Shown here in pieces: positions 51,230 to 59,895 of a DNA stretch of 64,000 nt; the stretch's first letter is position 1; each line of letters opens with the position of its first letter. The stretch comes from DASTPP01 sp035762175 (lineage in GTDB: Bacteria; Myxococcota_A; Polyangia; Polyangiales; Polyangiaceae). A program made the translations under genes and the position numbers. Below the pieces are notes generated by a model. It searched no databases. It was not told the DNA's origin and was given only the letters and a program-made list of their open reading frames with translations. The stretch covers positions 1-64,000 of the forward strand of contig DASTPP010000294.1 in assembly GCA_035762175.1 (NCBI GenBank), given 5' to 3'.

Positions 51230-53581
51230 ATGTCGACGACCGACGCCACGACGCCCAGCCCCTCGCACGGCACCGCCACGGCGTCAGCGCTCTTCGCCTC
51301 GGCGGTGATGACCGCCCAGCTCGTCTCGGGCAAGGCGATGCGGGACGCGTTCTACCTCTCGCACCACGCCTCCTCGTCGCTGCCGAAGATGATGGCGATC
51401 TCGTCGCTCGTCTCGGTCGCCCTGGTGCTCGGCGTCTCGCACGCGATGACCAGGCTGTCGCCGCGGCGGGTGGTGCCGGCGCTCGTCGCCCTCGGCGGCG
51501 TGCTCTTTTTGGTCGAGTGGCTGCTGACGCCGGGCGCGTCGGTCTTCGCCTCGGCGTTCCTCTACGTGCACATGACGACGCTGGGCTCGACCGTGACGGC
51601 GAGCTTCTGGGCGCTCGTCAACGAGCGCTTCGACCCGCACACCGCCAAGCAGGTCATCGCGCGCATCGGCGCCGGCGGCACCGTCGGGGGCATCGTCGGC
51701 AGCCTGCTCGCCTGGCGCGTGACGGCCTCGCGCGGCGGCGACCGCTTCATGCTGCTCGCGCTCGCCGGCATGAGCGCGCTCAGCCTCGTCGGCGTCTGGC
51801 GCCTGGGCCGGCACCGGCCCTTCCGCGTCGCCCCGCCCGAGCCCGCCGCCGAGCCGGGCGCCGAGTCGGGCCCCGGCCGGCCCTCCGGCCCGCCTTCGCT
51901 GTCGGGCGCCGACAAGCGGCCGCTGCCCCGCATCGCCCTCGAGGCCTTCCGCGACAAGCCCTACCTCCGGCAGCTCGCCTTCATCGTCGGGGCGATGGCC
52001 CTCGTCTCGACGGTGCTCGACTACCTGCTCGGCGCCCGCGCCGAGATCGAGTTCGGCGACGGCCCCGCGCTCTACACCTTCTTCGCCCTCTTCCACGTCT
52101 CGGTCTCGCTGCTCTCGTTCGTCGCCCAGACCGCCCTCACCTCCCGCGCGCTCGACCGGCTCGGCCTCGCGGGCACGACCTCGACGCTGCCCGCGTCGCT
52201 CGCGGCCGGCGCGGCCCTCGCCTTCGCCGCGCCGGGGCTCGCCGCCATCGCGCTCGTGCGCGGCGCGCACGGCGTGCTGCAGAACTCGCTCTTCCGCTCG
52301 GGGTACGAGCTGCTCTACACGCCCGTCGAGCCGACCCGCAAGCGGGCGAGCAAGCTCATCATCGACGTCGTCTTCGACCGCGCCGGCGCGGCCCTCGGCA
52401 GCGGCTGCGCGTACCTGGCGGTGTTCCTGCTGCCCGAGAAGGCGCACCTCGCGCTGCTCGGCGCCGTCGCCGCCGTCTCCGCCGCCGCGCTCGTCGCCGC
52501 CCGCTTCATCCACCGCGGCTACGTCGCCTCGCTCGCCGAGAGCCTGCGGCGCGGCCTCATCACCCTCGAGGCGCGCGAGGTCTTCGACGCGACGACCCGC
52601 AGCGCCCTCGCCGGCCACAGCGGCGCGACGCCCCTGCCGATGCCCGCCCCGCCGCTGCGCCCGTGGCCCGCCCGCTTCCCCTGGGTCCGGCGCCCGCGGC
52701 CGCTGACCGCGCCCGCGCCCCCCGCCGACCCCTCGACCGACCCCACGCTCCGCGCCGTCGCCGACCTGCGCTCGGCCGACCCGGCCCGCGCCCGCCGCGC
52801 GCTCCTCGCGGGCCCGCTCGGGCCCGAGCTCGCCGCCCACGCCCTGCCCCTGCTCGCCCAGGACGAGCTCGCCGCCGAGGCGGCGCGGGCGCTGCGCGAG
52901 GCGGCCCCGCGCTGCGTCGGGCTCCTGCTCGACGCGCTGCTCGACCCGACGACCCCGCTCGCCCTGCGGCGCGCCCTGCCCCCCATCCTGCGCGGGCTCC
53001 CCTCGCAGCGCGCCGTCGACGGCCTCACCGAGGCGCTCGCGAGCGACGACTTCCTCGTCCGCTACCGCGCCGCCGTCGCCCTCGCGACCACGGTGAGCGA
53101 GCAGCCCGCGCTCGCCCCCCGCGAGCATGCCCTGCACGCCGCCCTGCTCGCCGAGCTCGAGGAGGGCCGGCGCAACGCCGCCCTGCCCGACGGCTACGCC
53201 GGCGAGCAGAGCGACCACTTCGCCGACGAGGCCTGGGGCACGCCCGTCGCGCACTCGCTGCGCTTCGTCTTCACCCTGCTCGCGCTGCTCTACGAGCGCG
53301 AGCCCATCGAGATCGCCTTCCGCGCGCTCGGCGCGAGCGACGAGGCCCTGCGCGGCACCGCCCTCGAGTACCTCGACAACGTCCTGCCCGGCGCCATCCG
53401 CGAGCAGCTCTGGCCGCTGCTCGACGACCGCGGCCCGCCGGCCCGCCACGCCTCCGCGCGCTCGGCCGTCGACCTGCTCGACGACCTCAAGCGCTCGGCG
53501 CCGCTGCTCTCGGCCGTGCGCAGGGTCGTCGAGGGCGCGACCCAGCCGCCCCCGCCGAAGCCCGAGCCCTCGCGCGCCTAA
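51230..53581 (+). CDS. MFS-like membrane protein fused to HEAT-like repeats
   Basis: About 783 aa from ATG 51230 (other in-frame starts at 51191 and 51215). The first 450 residues hold 10-12 hydrophobic helices with an MFS-like or ATP/ADP-translocase-like layout (LVSGKAMRDAFYLSHHASSS, VNERFDPHTAKQVIARIGAG, FRSGYELLYTPVEPTRKRAS). The last 280 residues are a soluble Ala/Leu-rich alpha-solenoid of HEAT-like repeats (RSADPARARRALLAGPLGPE, ALASDDFLVRYRAAVALATT). Membrane carrier plus HEAT fusions of this kind occur in a few phyla without an assigned role. Inner membrane, with the HEAT part probably cytoplasmic. Confidence 0.82.
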   Translation: MSTTDATTPSPSHGTATASALFASAVMTAQLVSGKAMRDAFYLSHHASSSLPKMMAISSLVSVALVLGVSHAMTRLSPRRVVPALVALGGVLFLVEWLLTPGASVFASAFLYVHMTTLGSTVTASFWALVNERFDPHTAKQVIARIGAGGTVGGIVGSLLAWRVTASRGGDRFMLLALAGMSALSLVGVWRLGRHRPFRVAPPEPAAEPGAESGPGRPSGPPSLSGADKRPLPRIALEAFRDKPYLRQLAFIVGAMALVSTVLDYLLGARAEIEFGDGPALYTFFALFHVSVSLLSFVAQTALTSRALDRLGLAGTTSTLPASLAAGAALAFAAPGLAAIALVRGAHGVLQNSLFRSGYELLYTPVEPTRKRASKLIIDVVFDRAGAALGSGCAYLAVFLLPEKAHLALLGAVAAVSAAALVAARFIHRGYVASLAESLRRGLITLEAREVFDATTRSALAGHSGATPLPMPAPPLRPWPARFPWVRRPRPLTAPAPPADPSTDPTLRAVADLRSADPARARRALLAGPLGPELAAHALPLLAQDELAAEAARALREAAPRCVGLLLDALLDPTTPLALRRALPPILRGLPSQRAVDGLTEALASDDFLVRYRAAVALATTVSEQPALAPREHALHAALLAELEEGRRNAALPDGYAGEQSDHFADEAWGTPVAHSLRFVFTLLALLYEREPIEIAFRALGASDEALRGTALEYLDNVLPGAIREQLWPLLDDRGPPARHASARSAVDLLDDLKRSAPLLSAVRRVVEGATQPPPPKPEPSRA

Positions 53582-53624
53582 CCCCCGCCGGGCGGCGCGA
53601 GCCCGCGCCGAGCCCGCCTCGCCC

Positions 53625-53948
53625 TCAGCCCGGCACGCCGCGGGCGAGCCCCGCGCGGGCCCGCCGCCCGGCGTCGCCGCCGCGGCGCGCCGAGCGCCGC
53701 AGGTGCCGCCAGACGAGCAAGAGCCCGCAGACGCCGTTGACGAGCATCAGCGCGTTCGTCAGCACGAAGACCCAGTTCTTGACCGACCAGCTGTAGATCA
53801 CGAAGCCGGTCGAGGCCGCGATCTGCCCGACGAAGAGCCAGCGCGAGACGCCCTCGCCCACCCCTTCGCGCCATTGTTTGTAAACCTGCTTGCCGACCGT
53901 AACGACGAGGATCAGCGAGCTTACCCAGCCGATGATTTCTGCGCCCAC
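53625..53948 (-). CDS. PQ-loop / SemiSWEET-like small membrane protein
   Basis: About 107 aa if GTG 53948 is the start; the frame is open further up to 54080. Three hydrophobic helices (EIIGWVSSLILVVTVGKQVY, SRWLFVGQIAASTGFVIYSW, WVFVLTNALMLVNGVCGLLL) with WREGVGEGVSRWLFVGQ between helices 1 and 2, the pattern of the PQ-loop repeat. SemiSWEETs dimerise to move sugars, but related three-helix proteins have other cargo. The C-terminus is basic. The GTG start is chosen because it gives the normal family length; no strong Shine-Dalgarno decides it. Confidence 0.75.
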   Translation of the reverse strand: MGAEIIGWVSSLILVVTVGKQVYKQWREGVGEGVSRWLFVGQIAASTGFVIYSWSVKNWVFVLTNALMLVNGVCGLLLVWRHLRRSARRGGDAGRRARAGLARGVPG

Positions 53949-54255
53949 GCGGGGCTGCCAAGCAAGCGCCGTTCCCCGAACCGCGCCCCCGCGCCCCGGC
54001 CGGCCGCGGGCCGCTCGAAGCGAGCCGCGCGCCGCGGCCCCGACGACGCGCCCGGGGCGGCGAGGCTCCCCGCCTGCCATCGCGCCACGGGCCCAGCGAA
54101 GACGACCCCCCGCGGGCCTGCCGGCGGGGGGCGCCGAGCGAGAAGACCTGGGCCACCCGTCGCCCCCAACGACGAACCCCCCGCCGGCAAGCCGACGGGG
54201 GGTCCGGGCGCCCCTTCGCGGGGCCTGCGGGCGCGAGCGGGCCCGGGCGCGCCGC
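53949..54255. other. Intergenic region
   Basis: 307 bp upstream of the PQ-loop gene and downstream of the DUF3618 gene. The sequence CCCCCCGC-GGGCC-T-GCCGGCGGGGG and the later CCCCCCGCCGGC-AAG-CCGACGGGGGG (around 54177-54202) form GC-rich hairpins that could terminate the DUF3618 operon. Confidence 0.45.
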
Positions 54256-55428
54256 TCAGACCGAGTTGGCGCTCGTGTGGTTCGAGTGGTTCGCGGAGAC
54301 GCCGTTCTGCAGCTTCTCGCCGGTCTGCAGCTTCTCGGCGACGACGCCCTGCACCTTCTCCATGGTCTCGTGGGCGGCCTCCTGCGCGCGGTGAATGAGC
54401 TTGTCGCGCGCCTGGCCCATCAGGCGGTCTTCCTTCTGGGTGCGGGGCAGCGCGAGGCCGACCGCGACGCCGGCGAGCAGCGCGATGGCGCCGAGGGCGA
54501 GCGGGTTGGTCTCGTACGTGCTTTGCACGCGGTCCTCGGCCCGGCGCACGCCGTAGCGGGCGCGCTCGGCGATGTCCTCGGCGGTGCCGCGGGCCCGGAC
54601 GGCGAGGTCGCTCGCCGCGTGCTGCGCCCGGTGCGTCGCCTCGCGGGCGCGCTCGGCCAGATCGTGGGCGGTGTCCTGCGCGCGGTGCGCCACGTCGCGG
54701 GCGCGGTCGCCGACCTGGTGCGCCACCTCGCGGGTGCGGTCGCCGACCTGGTGCACGGCCTCGCCGACGGCGCCCTGGGCGCGGTGCATGGCCTCGCCCG
54801 CGCGCTCCTTCATCCGCACGAGCCGGCCCTGCTCGTCGTAGGTCTGCAGGTCGTCGCGGCCGTAGCGCGGGTCGTAGTCGGCGCCCGCGACCTCGTCGGC
54901 GTACAGGTAGTTGCTCGAGCCCGAGGGCCGGCCGTCGGCGTAGCGGTAGTCGCGGCCCTCGACGTAGCGGTAGTCGGCGCGCGGCAGCGCGCGGGGCGAG
55001 GACCGGCGGTTCATCAACAGCCACCCGAGGCCGATGCCCACCAGGGCGACCGGGATGGGGTTGGCCCGGATGGTTTCGACGAACGATTCGCCGGCGTGCT
55101 CGACCGAGTCTGTGGCGTTATGTACCATGGTTTCGACCTTTCCGACGGTGGCCTCGCGAAGCTTGTCCTTCGCCTCGCGAATCTCTTCCTTGACCTTGTC
55201 TTTGAGCTCGTCGATCTGCTCGCGCAGCTCTTCCTTGAGCTTCTCTTTCACTTCGTGCAGCTGGTGCTGCGCCTGGCTCTTCAGCTCCTCGGGCCGCAGC
55301 TTGTCTTGAATCGCGCCGATGGTCTCGCTCATCTGCGCGCGCGTGCGCTCGATGTCGGCGCGAATCTTCTCGGGGTCGTCTTCGGTCGGGGCGCCCGCCG
55401 TCGGGGCGAGCTCGTCGTTGGCACTCAT
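54256..55428 (-). CDS. DUF3618 protein with amphipathic repeats, 390 aa
   Basis: Last gene of the three-gene minus-strand operon. The N-terminal DUF3618 signature is EKIRADIERTRAQMSETIGA (20-39), followed by a long Glu/Lys-rich helix (about 50-100). Two hydrophobic segments lie at about 124-139 and 309-328. Between them is a Tyr/Asp/Arg-rich part (150-205) and a stretch of 11-residue-type amphipathic repeats (207-300; RDVAHRAQDTAHDLAERARE) resembling LEA-type stress proteins. It overlaps the holin-X gene by ATGA. Probably an inner-membrane-associated stress protein. Confidence 0.88.
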   Translation of the reverse strand: MSANDELAPTAGAPTEDDPEKIRADIERTRAQMSETIGAIQDKLRPEELKSQAQHQLHEVKEKLKEELREQIDELKDKVKEEIREAKDKLREATVGKVETMVHNATDSVEHAGESFVETIRANPIPVALVGIGLGWLLMNRRSSPRALPRADYRYVEGRDYRYADGRPSGSSNYLYADEVAGADYDPRYGRDDLQTYDEQGRLVRMKERAGEAMHRAQGAVGEAVHQVGDRTREVAHQVGDRARDVAHRAQDTAHDLAERAREATHRAQHAASDLAVRARGTAEDIAERARYGVRRAEDRVQSTYETNPLALGAIALLAGVAVGLALPRTQKEDRLMGQARDKLIHRAQEAAHETMEKVQGVVAEKLQTGEKLQNGVSANHSNHTSANSV

Positions 55429-55853
55429 CGAACTTGCTCCTTCGCCCAGCGGGCGTCCTCTTTGAGGGTCTCCACCGTCTGGCGCGGCACCGGGTCGACG
55501 TGCTTGAGCGCCGTCAGCCCGCCCTTCGCCATCACCCCGCCGACCGCCACGAGGGCGCCGCCCACGAGCAGCGACGAGAGCCAGAGCGGGAGCACCGCCG
55601 CCAGCGCGATCGCGATCGCGGCCGCCACCAGCGTGAGCCCCACGAGCGCCAGGACGGCGCCGGCGCCGATGACGCCCGCGCTCTTGCCGACGTGCGACAC
55701 CTTCTGTGATAGCTCGACCTTGGCGAGCTGAACTTCTTTCGAGACCAGCGTGTTCGTCTCGCGGGCGAGCTCGGTGACCAGATCACCGAGCGATCGCTCG
55801 TCGCCGACGCGCACGGGCTGCATCGCGGTCGAAAATGTCGACGACTGGGCCAT
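55425..55853 (-). CDS. Phage holin family (holin-X, PF07332-like) protein
   Basis: 142 aa. The N-terminal amphipathic helix SLGDLVTELARETNTLVSKE, then VQLAKVELSQKV, and two transmembrane helices (about 60-82 and 88-108) are typical of the Actinobacterial holin-X/DUF1469 family, which despite its name is mostly a chromosomal membrane protein family found beside DUF3618 genes. ATGA overlap with the DUF3618 gene downstream. Its own start lies inside the still-open frame of the Gly-rich gene upstream, with GGGGAAG as ribosome-binding site. Confidence 0.88.
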   Translation of the reverse strand: MAQSSTFSTAMQPVRVGDERSLGDLVTELARETNTLVSKEVQLAKVELSQKVSHVGKSAGVIGAGAVLALVGLTLVAAAIAIALAAVLPLWLSSLLVGGALVAVGGVMAKGGLTALKHVDPVPRQTVETLKEDARWAKEQVR

Positions 55854-57157
55854 AACGGCTTCCCCGTACTACCGGAGCCCGACCCCTTTTCGGAGGCGGG
55901 CTTGCCCGTGCCGGGCAGCGTCGTGCCCGACTTGTTGATGTCGCCCTCGAGGCTCGAGCCCGTCGCCGTCGTCGACGGGGTGCCCGAGACCGCCCCGAAC
56001 GTGCCGCCCGCGCTCACGCCGCCGCCGACGCCGCCGCCGACGCTCGCCGTGCCCGTCGCCGTGCTCGTACCGAGGCCGGCGTTGCTCACCGCCCCCGAGC
56101 CCGCCCCGTAGCTGCCGCCCGTGCTCGTGCCCGAGCCGACGCCCGAGCCCGACCCGTAGGTGCCGCCCGTGCTCGTGCCCGAGCCGCCCATGCTGCCCGA
56201 GCCCGCCCCGTAGCTGCCGCCCGCGCCCGAGCCCGAGCCGACGCCCGTGCCCGAGCCGTACGAGCCGCCCGTGCTCGTGCCCGACCCGTAGGTGCCCCCC
56301 GTCGGGCGGCTGCCGGTGCCGGCGTCCGACCCGACGTTGCGGCCGCCGGTGCCCGACCCGTACGAGCTACCCGAGCCGTACGTGCCGCCCGTGCCCGAGC
56401 CCGAGCTGCCGCCCGTGCCCGAGCCGTAGCTGCCGCCCGTGCCCGAGCCCGAGCCGTACGAGCCGCTGGTGCCGTAGCCGCCGCCGCTCACGCCCCGCCC
56501 GGACGTCTGGCCGCCGCGGTAGTCGCGGCCCGGGCCCGTCGCGAACTGCTGCTGGGTGCGCACGCCCTCGCGCGTGCCGTACGAGCCGCCGTAGCTCACC
56601 CGCTCGCCGCCGGAGTAGCCCGTCCGGGGCTCGTCGCGGATGTGATCGTACGAGTTCTCGGGGAGGTAGCCGCCCGCGTAGGCCGGCGCCGGCGCCGAGG
56701 CCTTCAAGAAGCGGGCGCCCACCAGGCCGAGCAGGAACGCGCCGCCGAGGAAGATGACCGGCTCGCGGCGGGCGAAGCCCTCGGCCTCCTCGACGAGCTG
56801 GCCGACGTTGCTCGTCATCACGTAGTCGGAGATGCGCTCGATCTGGTCGGCGAGGCCGTCGACGTACTGCGTGACGCCGAGCTGGTCGCGGTCGCGCAGG
56901 CTCTCGCCCGTCTGCCGGATCGCCGTCGCCACCGAGCTGAGCCCCTGCGCGGCCTTCTCCTTCTTGTCTTCGAGCTTGGTGGTGACTTGCTGCTTCGCCT
57001 GGCCCGCCACCTCGCTCGCCACGTGCTTGGCGTCTTGGACGATGGCCTTGCCCGCCTCGGTGACGGCGCCGGTCGTCTGCGATGTAGTCAGCCCGGTCCC
57101 GGTCGCGATCGTCGATGTGCCGGGCTGTCCGGAAAGGGAGGATTGCTTCTCGTTCAT
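55532..57157 (-). CDS. Gly/Ser/Tyr-rich membrane protein; stop missing, overlaps holin-X gene
   Basis: ATG 57157 (GAGGAAG upstream, minus strand). A helical N-part (about 30-130; EAGKAIVQDAKHVASEVAGQ) and one transmembrane helix (about 133-151; VIFLGGAFLLGLVGARFL) are followed by a long Gly-Ser-Thr-Tyr low-complexity tail (about 165-430; YGSGSGTGGSYGSGTGG). The frame has no stop before the holin-X start (about residue 435). It continues for about 105 Arg/Ser-rich codons in another frame of that gene to 55532. A one-base shift would end the protein at TAG within GGTAGTACGG (about 55872-55880). I infer the true end is near 55870, so a frameshift, recent stop loss or sequence error is likely. 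Confidence 0.75.
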   Translation of the reverse strand: MNEKQSSLSGQPGTSTIATGTGLTTSQTTGAVTEAGKAIVQDAKHVASEVAGQAKQQVTTKLEDKKEKAAQGLSSVATAIRQTGESLRDRDQLGVTQYVDGLADQIERISDYVMTSNVGQLVEEAEGFARREPVIFLGGAFLLGLVGARFLKASAPAPAYAGGYLPENSYDHIRDEPRTGYSGGERVSYGGSYGTREGVRTQQQFATGPGRDYRGGQTSGRGVSGGGYGTSGSYGSGSGTGGSYGSGTGGSSGSGTGGTYGSGSSYGSGTGGRNVGSDAGTGSRPTGGTYGSGTSTGGSYGSGTGVGSGSGAGGSYGAGSGSMGGSGTSTGGTYGSGSGVGSGTSTGGSYGAGSGAVSNAGLGTSTATGTASVGGGVGGGVSAGGTFGAVSGTPSTTATGSSLEGDINKSGTTLPGTGKPASEKGSGSGSTGKPLWPSRRHFRPRCSPCASATSDRSVIWSPSSPARRTRWSRKKFSSPRSSYHRRCRTSARARASSAPAPSWRSWGSRWWRPRSRSRWRRCSRSGSRRCSWAAPSWRSAG

Positions 57158-57704
57158 GGTGGCTTCCTCACATGTGGAGGGCTCCCCGCCGCGGGCGTAG
57201 GGCCTCGATCCAAATGGGTAAACTGGGCGCGAGCTCTCGCTCGGTGACTGCGTCAACCGTCTCCGTGAGCATCGCGCGTGCCACCGCCACCGCCCGCCCA
57301 GCCGCGGCCGGGCGGGCGCCGTACTACGCCTGAGATTGTCGTAGAGCGCGTCAACGCCGCGCGCGAGCGCCCAGCTCGAACCCGTCAACTCCCCGCAACG
57401 CGGGGCGCGGGCGGCGTTCCAAAGGGCCCCACTGGTTCACCTTGCCCCAGGCGCGGACGAGCCCCCTGCCCCGGAAACTAAGCCGACGCCCCAACAAGGC
57501 CGCCACAGCCTGCACGCTCAGCTACGAAAACGCCACAACCGGCGTGGCCCCCCGCCCGCGGGCGCGCTGCTTACCTCATTGTACCCCGGCGCTCACCCGG
57601 GCTCGGTACGGCCTGGGCGCACGAAACGAGCGCCCCGCTCACCGCCTCGCGTCGCTTCTCATCGGGCAGCCCCGCCCCTTGCCCGGGCGGGCCCCCCGGC
57701 CTCG
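57158..57704 (-). other. Intergenic region upstream of the Gly-rich operon
   Basis: 547 bp. Near 57200-57240 the sequence is less GC-rich (CGATCCAAATGGGTAAACTG) and may carry the operon promoter. A perfect 8-bp inverted repeat GCCCGCCC/GGGCGGGC lies at 57292-57317. A smaller hairpin CCCGCCC/GGGCGGG at 57671-57691 is placed as a terminator for the antirepressor-like gene. No gene seen. Confidence 0.5.
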
Positions 57705-58637
57705 CTACGCCGCCTCTTTGCCCGTGCCGAGCGGCCGCGACGCCTTTCCGCCGCCTTCGCCGAAGAGCAGCGGCTTGTTCGGAGCCTGCCCCTCGGCCGA
57801 GCGCCGGCGCCGGCGCTCGCTCTCGTCACGGCGCCGCTCGAGGTGGGGGCGCAGCGCGGCCTTGGCGGCGGCGCCGTAGAGCCAATGGCGAATGGGGTTC
57901 GTGCCGTCGTTGGGCACGAACTCGCGCCAGACGCCGTAGCCCTCGACCGCGAAGAGGCCGAGCTCTCGCGCCAGGCGCCCCACCACCTGCCCCGAGACCC
58001 CGAACTCGCGGCCGATCGAGCTCGCCGTGAAGTACTCGCTCGTGTCGACCGTGCGCGTGATGACCACCGACTCGCCCGGCCGCAGCGTCAACGCCCCCGC
58101 CGGCGTGTCGAGCGCCGCCATCGGGCCCTCGTCGCCCCCGCCCCCGCCCGCCCCCTTCGCCGGGCCGTACGCCGGCGCCGCCGCGAGCGCCCCGTTCACC
58201 GCGCGCGCGCCCAGCACCTCGGCCGCCATGCGCACGGCCGTCAGCCCCGCCTCGAGTGACTGACGCGCCAGGCCGAGCGCGCGGTAGCGCGCGTCGACGA
58301 AGGCCTCGATGATCGGCCGCATCACCCCCGGCCGGCCCCGCGCCGCGGACCGCGCGCACACGAGCAGCGCCTGCTCTTCGGTCAGCCAGTATTCGCGCCC
58401 GCCCGGGTCGGCGGCGCTCGCGCTCGGGCGCGAGACCAACTCGCCGAGCTCGCCCGCCTCGGCCAGCTTGCGCACCAGCTTGCGCACCGCCAGCGGCCGC
58501 CCGTACCCGAGGCAGGCGCCGAGGCTCACGTCGAGCGCGCGCGCCTTGTTGTCGGGCCACGTGAGGAGAAAGAGCTGCCCCTCGGCCTGCTCGACCTGCG
58601 CCGCCGCCGAAGCCCCCTGCTTTTGCATTTCGTACAT
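57705..58637 (-). CDS. Phage antirepressor-like DNA-binding protein
   Basis: About 310 aa from ATG 58637 (a TTG at 58649 and another ATG at 58628 are alternatives). The N-terminal half (FLLTWPDNKARALDVSLGAC, YWLTEEQALLVCARS, GVMRPIIEAFVDARY) resembles the Bro-N/Rha-type regulatory domain of phage antirepressors. A Gly-rich linker (about 160-175) leads to a C-terminal domain with FTASSIGREFGVSGQVVGRL and a conserved-looking GLFAVEGYGVWREFVPN, like the KilA/ANT C-terminal domain. It may regulate phage-type or housekeeping genes. No other prophage gene is near, so it is probably a domesticated or orphan copy. Confidence 0.7.
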   Translation of the reverse strand: MYEMQKQGASAAAQVEQAEGQLFLLTWPDNKARALDVSLGACLGYGRPLAVRKLVRKLAEAGELGELVSRPSASAADPGGREYWLTEEQALLVCARSAARGRPGVMRPIIEAFVDARYRALGLARQSLEAGLTAVRMAAEVLGARAVNGALAAAPAYGPAKGAGGGGGDEGPMAALDTPAGALTLRPGESVVITRTVDTSEYFTASSIGREFGVSGQVVGRLARELGLFAVEGYGVWREFVPNDGTNPIRHWLYGAAAKAALRPHLERRRDESERRRRRSAEGQAPNKPLLFGEGGGKASRPLGTGKEAA

Positions 58638-58983
58638 CGTCTTTGCCAACCGCGGTCATGCCCCGGGACGCCGGCCCCGCGACGCGGCCCAACGCCCTCG
58701 CCCCCCGAGCCGGTCGGGGGCCCCGCCCCGGGCCAAAGTGCCCGGGCGCCGTCGGGCCCACGCCCCCCTAGAGGCCGCCCCAACCTAACCACGCTTCGAC
58801 GTCGCGTTAGGCCCGACGCTCACTCTTTCTACCGCCAAGCGCTCTGCCCTACCCCCTAGCATGCCGCGAAATTGCAGCTTCGCGCAAGGCAGCCACGGAC
58901 AAATAATGTCTGCCATGCGACCCGCCGCGGCGCCCGCCGGGGGGCCGACCGAGGTACGCCCTTTGCTCGACTCGGTCATCACC
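58638..58983. other. Divergent intergenic region with a dyad
   Basis: 346 bp between the antirepressor-like gene and the YpfJ-type gene. A dyad CCTAAC (58784-58789) / GTTAGG (58806-58811) is a possible operator for the divergent antirepressor-like protein. No clear promoter boxes. Confidence 0.4.
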
Positions 58984-59868
58984 ATGCGCTGGGATGACAA
59001 CCACGAGAGCCCTGACGTCATCGACCGCCGCGGCGAGCGCGGCCCCGCCCTCGGGGGCCTCGGCGGCGGCGTCCTCACCTTCTTGCCCCTGCTGATGCGC
59101 TCGCCCATCGGCTGGGTCGTCTTGCTCGCCCTCGGCGCCTGGTGGCTCTTCTCGGGCGGCCTCGGCGGCGGCGGCTCGGCCCGCCCCGGCGGCCCGCCCC
59201 GCCCCGCCGCGAACGCCGTCGCCCCCGCCGGCGAAGACAAGATGAAGAGCTTTGTCTCTTTCGTCTTCGACGACGTCCAAAAAACCTGGGAGCGCGAGTT
59301 CGCCGAGTCGGGCCGCACCTACCGCCGCTCGAAGCTCGTGCTCTTTAGCAACGCCACCCAGACCGCCTGCGGCGCCGGCCGCTCGGCCACCGGGCCCTTC
59401 TACTGCCCCGCCGACGAGCGCGCGTACATCGACCTCAGCTTCTACCGCGAGCTCTCCGGCCGCTTCGGCGCCAGGGGCGACTTCGCCCAGGCCTACGTGC
59501 TCGCCCACGAGGTCGGCCACCACGTCCAGCATCTGCTCGGCACCACCGACCGCGTCAGCCGCGCCCGCGGCGACCAGCGCGGCGAGACGAGCGCGTCGGT
59601 GCGGCTCGAGCTGCAGGCCGACTGCTACGCCGGCGTCTGGGCCCACTCGACCGGCCAGCGCAACCTGCTCGAGAGCGGCGACATCGACGAAGCCCTCGGC
59701 GCCGCCTCCGCCATCGGCGACGACCGGCTGCAGCGCCAGTCGACCGGCACCGTGACCCCCGAAACGTGGACGCACGGCTCTTCGCAGCAGCGGACGCGCT
59801 GGTTCCGGCAGGGGTACGAGAAGGGCGACCCGGCCGCCTGCGACACCTTCGCGGCCGGCGCCATCTGA
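58984..59868 (+). CDS. Neutral zinc metallopeptidase, YpfJ family
   Basis: 294 aa. The start ATG 58984 is chosen because MRWDDNHESPDVIDRRG matches the conserved N-terminus of the YpfJ/KPN_02809 family; an in-frame ATG at 58861 would add 41 unrelated residues. One transmembrane helix (about 43-57) and a Gly/Pro linker precede the catalytic domain with FYCPADERAYIDLSFY, LAHEVGHHVQ (His175, Glu176, His179) and RLELQADCYAGVWAH (Glu208). Predicted membrane-anchored zinc peptidase facing the periplasm; natural substrates are not known. Its TGA stop is the first three bases of the 30-bp repeat. Confidence 0.93.
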   Translation: MRWDDNHESPDVIDRRGERGPALGGLGGGVLTFLPLLMRSPIGWVVLLALGAWWLFSGGLGGGGSARPGGPPRPAANAVAPAGEDKMKSFVSFVFDDVQKTWEREFAESGRTYRRSKLVLFSNATQTACGAGRSATGPFYCPADERAYIDLSFYRELSGRFGARGDFAQAYVLAHEVGHHVQHLLGTTDRVSRARGDQRGETSASVRLELQADCYAGVWAHSTGQRNLLESGDIDEALGAASAIGDDRLQRQSTGTVTPETWTHGSSQQRTRWFRQGYEKGDPAACDTFAAGAI

Positions 59869-59895
59869 TACCACCCCTGCTTGCTGCGGCCAGGA
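59866..59895. repeat. 30-bp dispersed repeat, copy 2 (includes a stop codon)
   Basis: Reads TGATACCACCCCTGC-TTGCTGCGGCCAGG, with its first three bases forming the stop codon of the YpfJ-type gene. Matches copy 1 (12283-12312) at 28 of 30 positions. A hairpin follows 25 bp downstream, as at copy 1. Confidence 0.8.

Noticed and set aside
48457..53796. 1779-aa plus-strand Arg/Ala/Pro frame
   Set aside because: Runs out of frame through three well supported genes; composition is that of a GC-biased alternative frame.
57705..58637. Prophage region
   Set aside because: A single antirepressor-like gene plus a holin-X family gene (a chromosomal family in spite of its name) is not enough; no structural, integrase or lysis genes are present.
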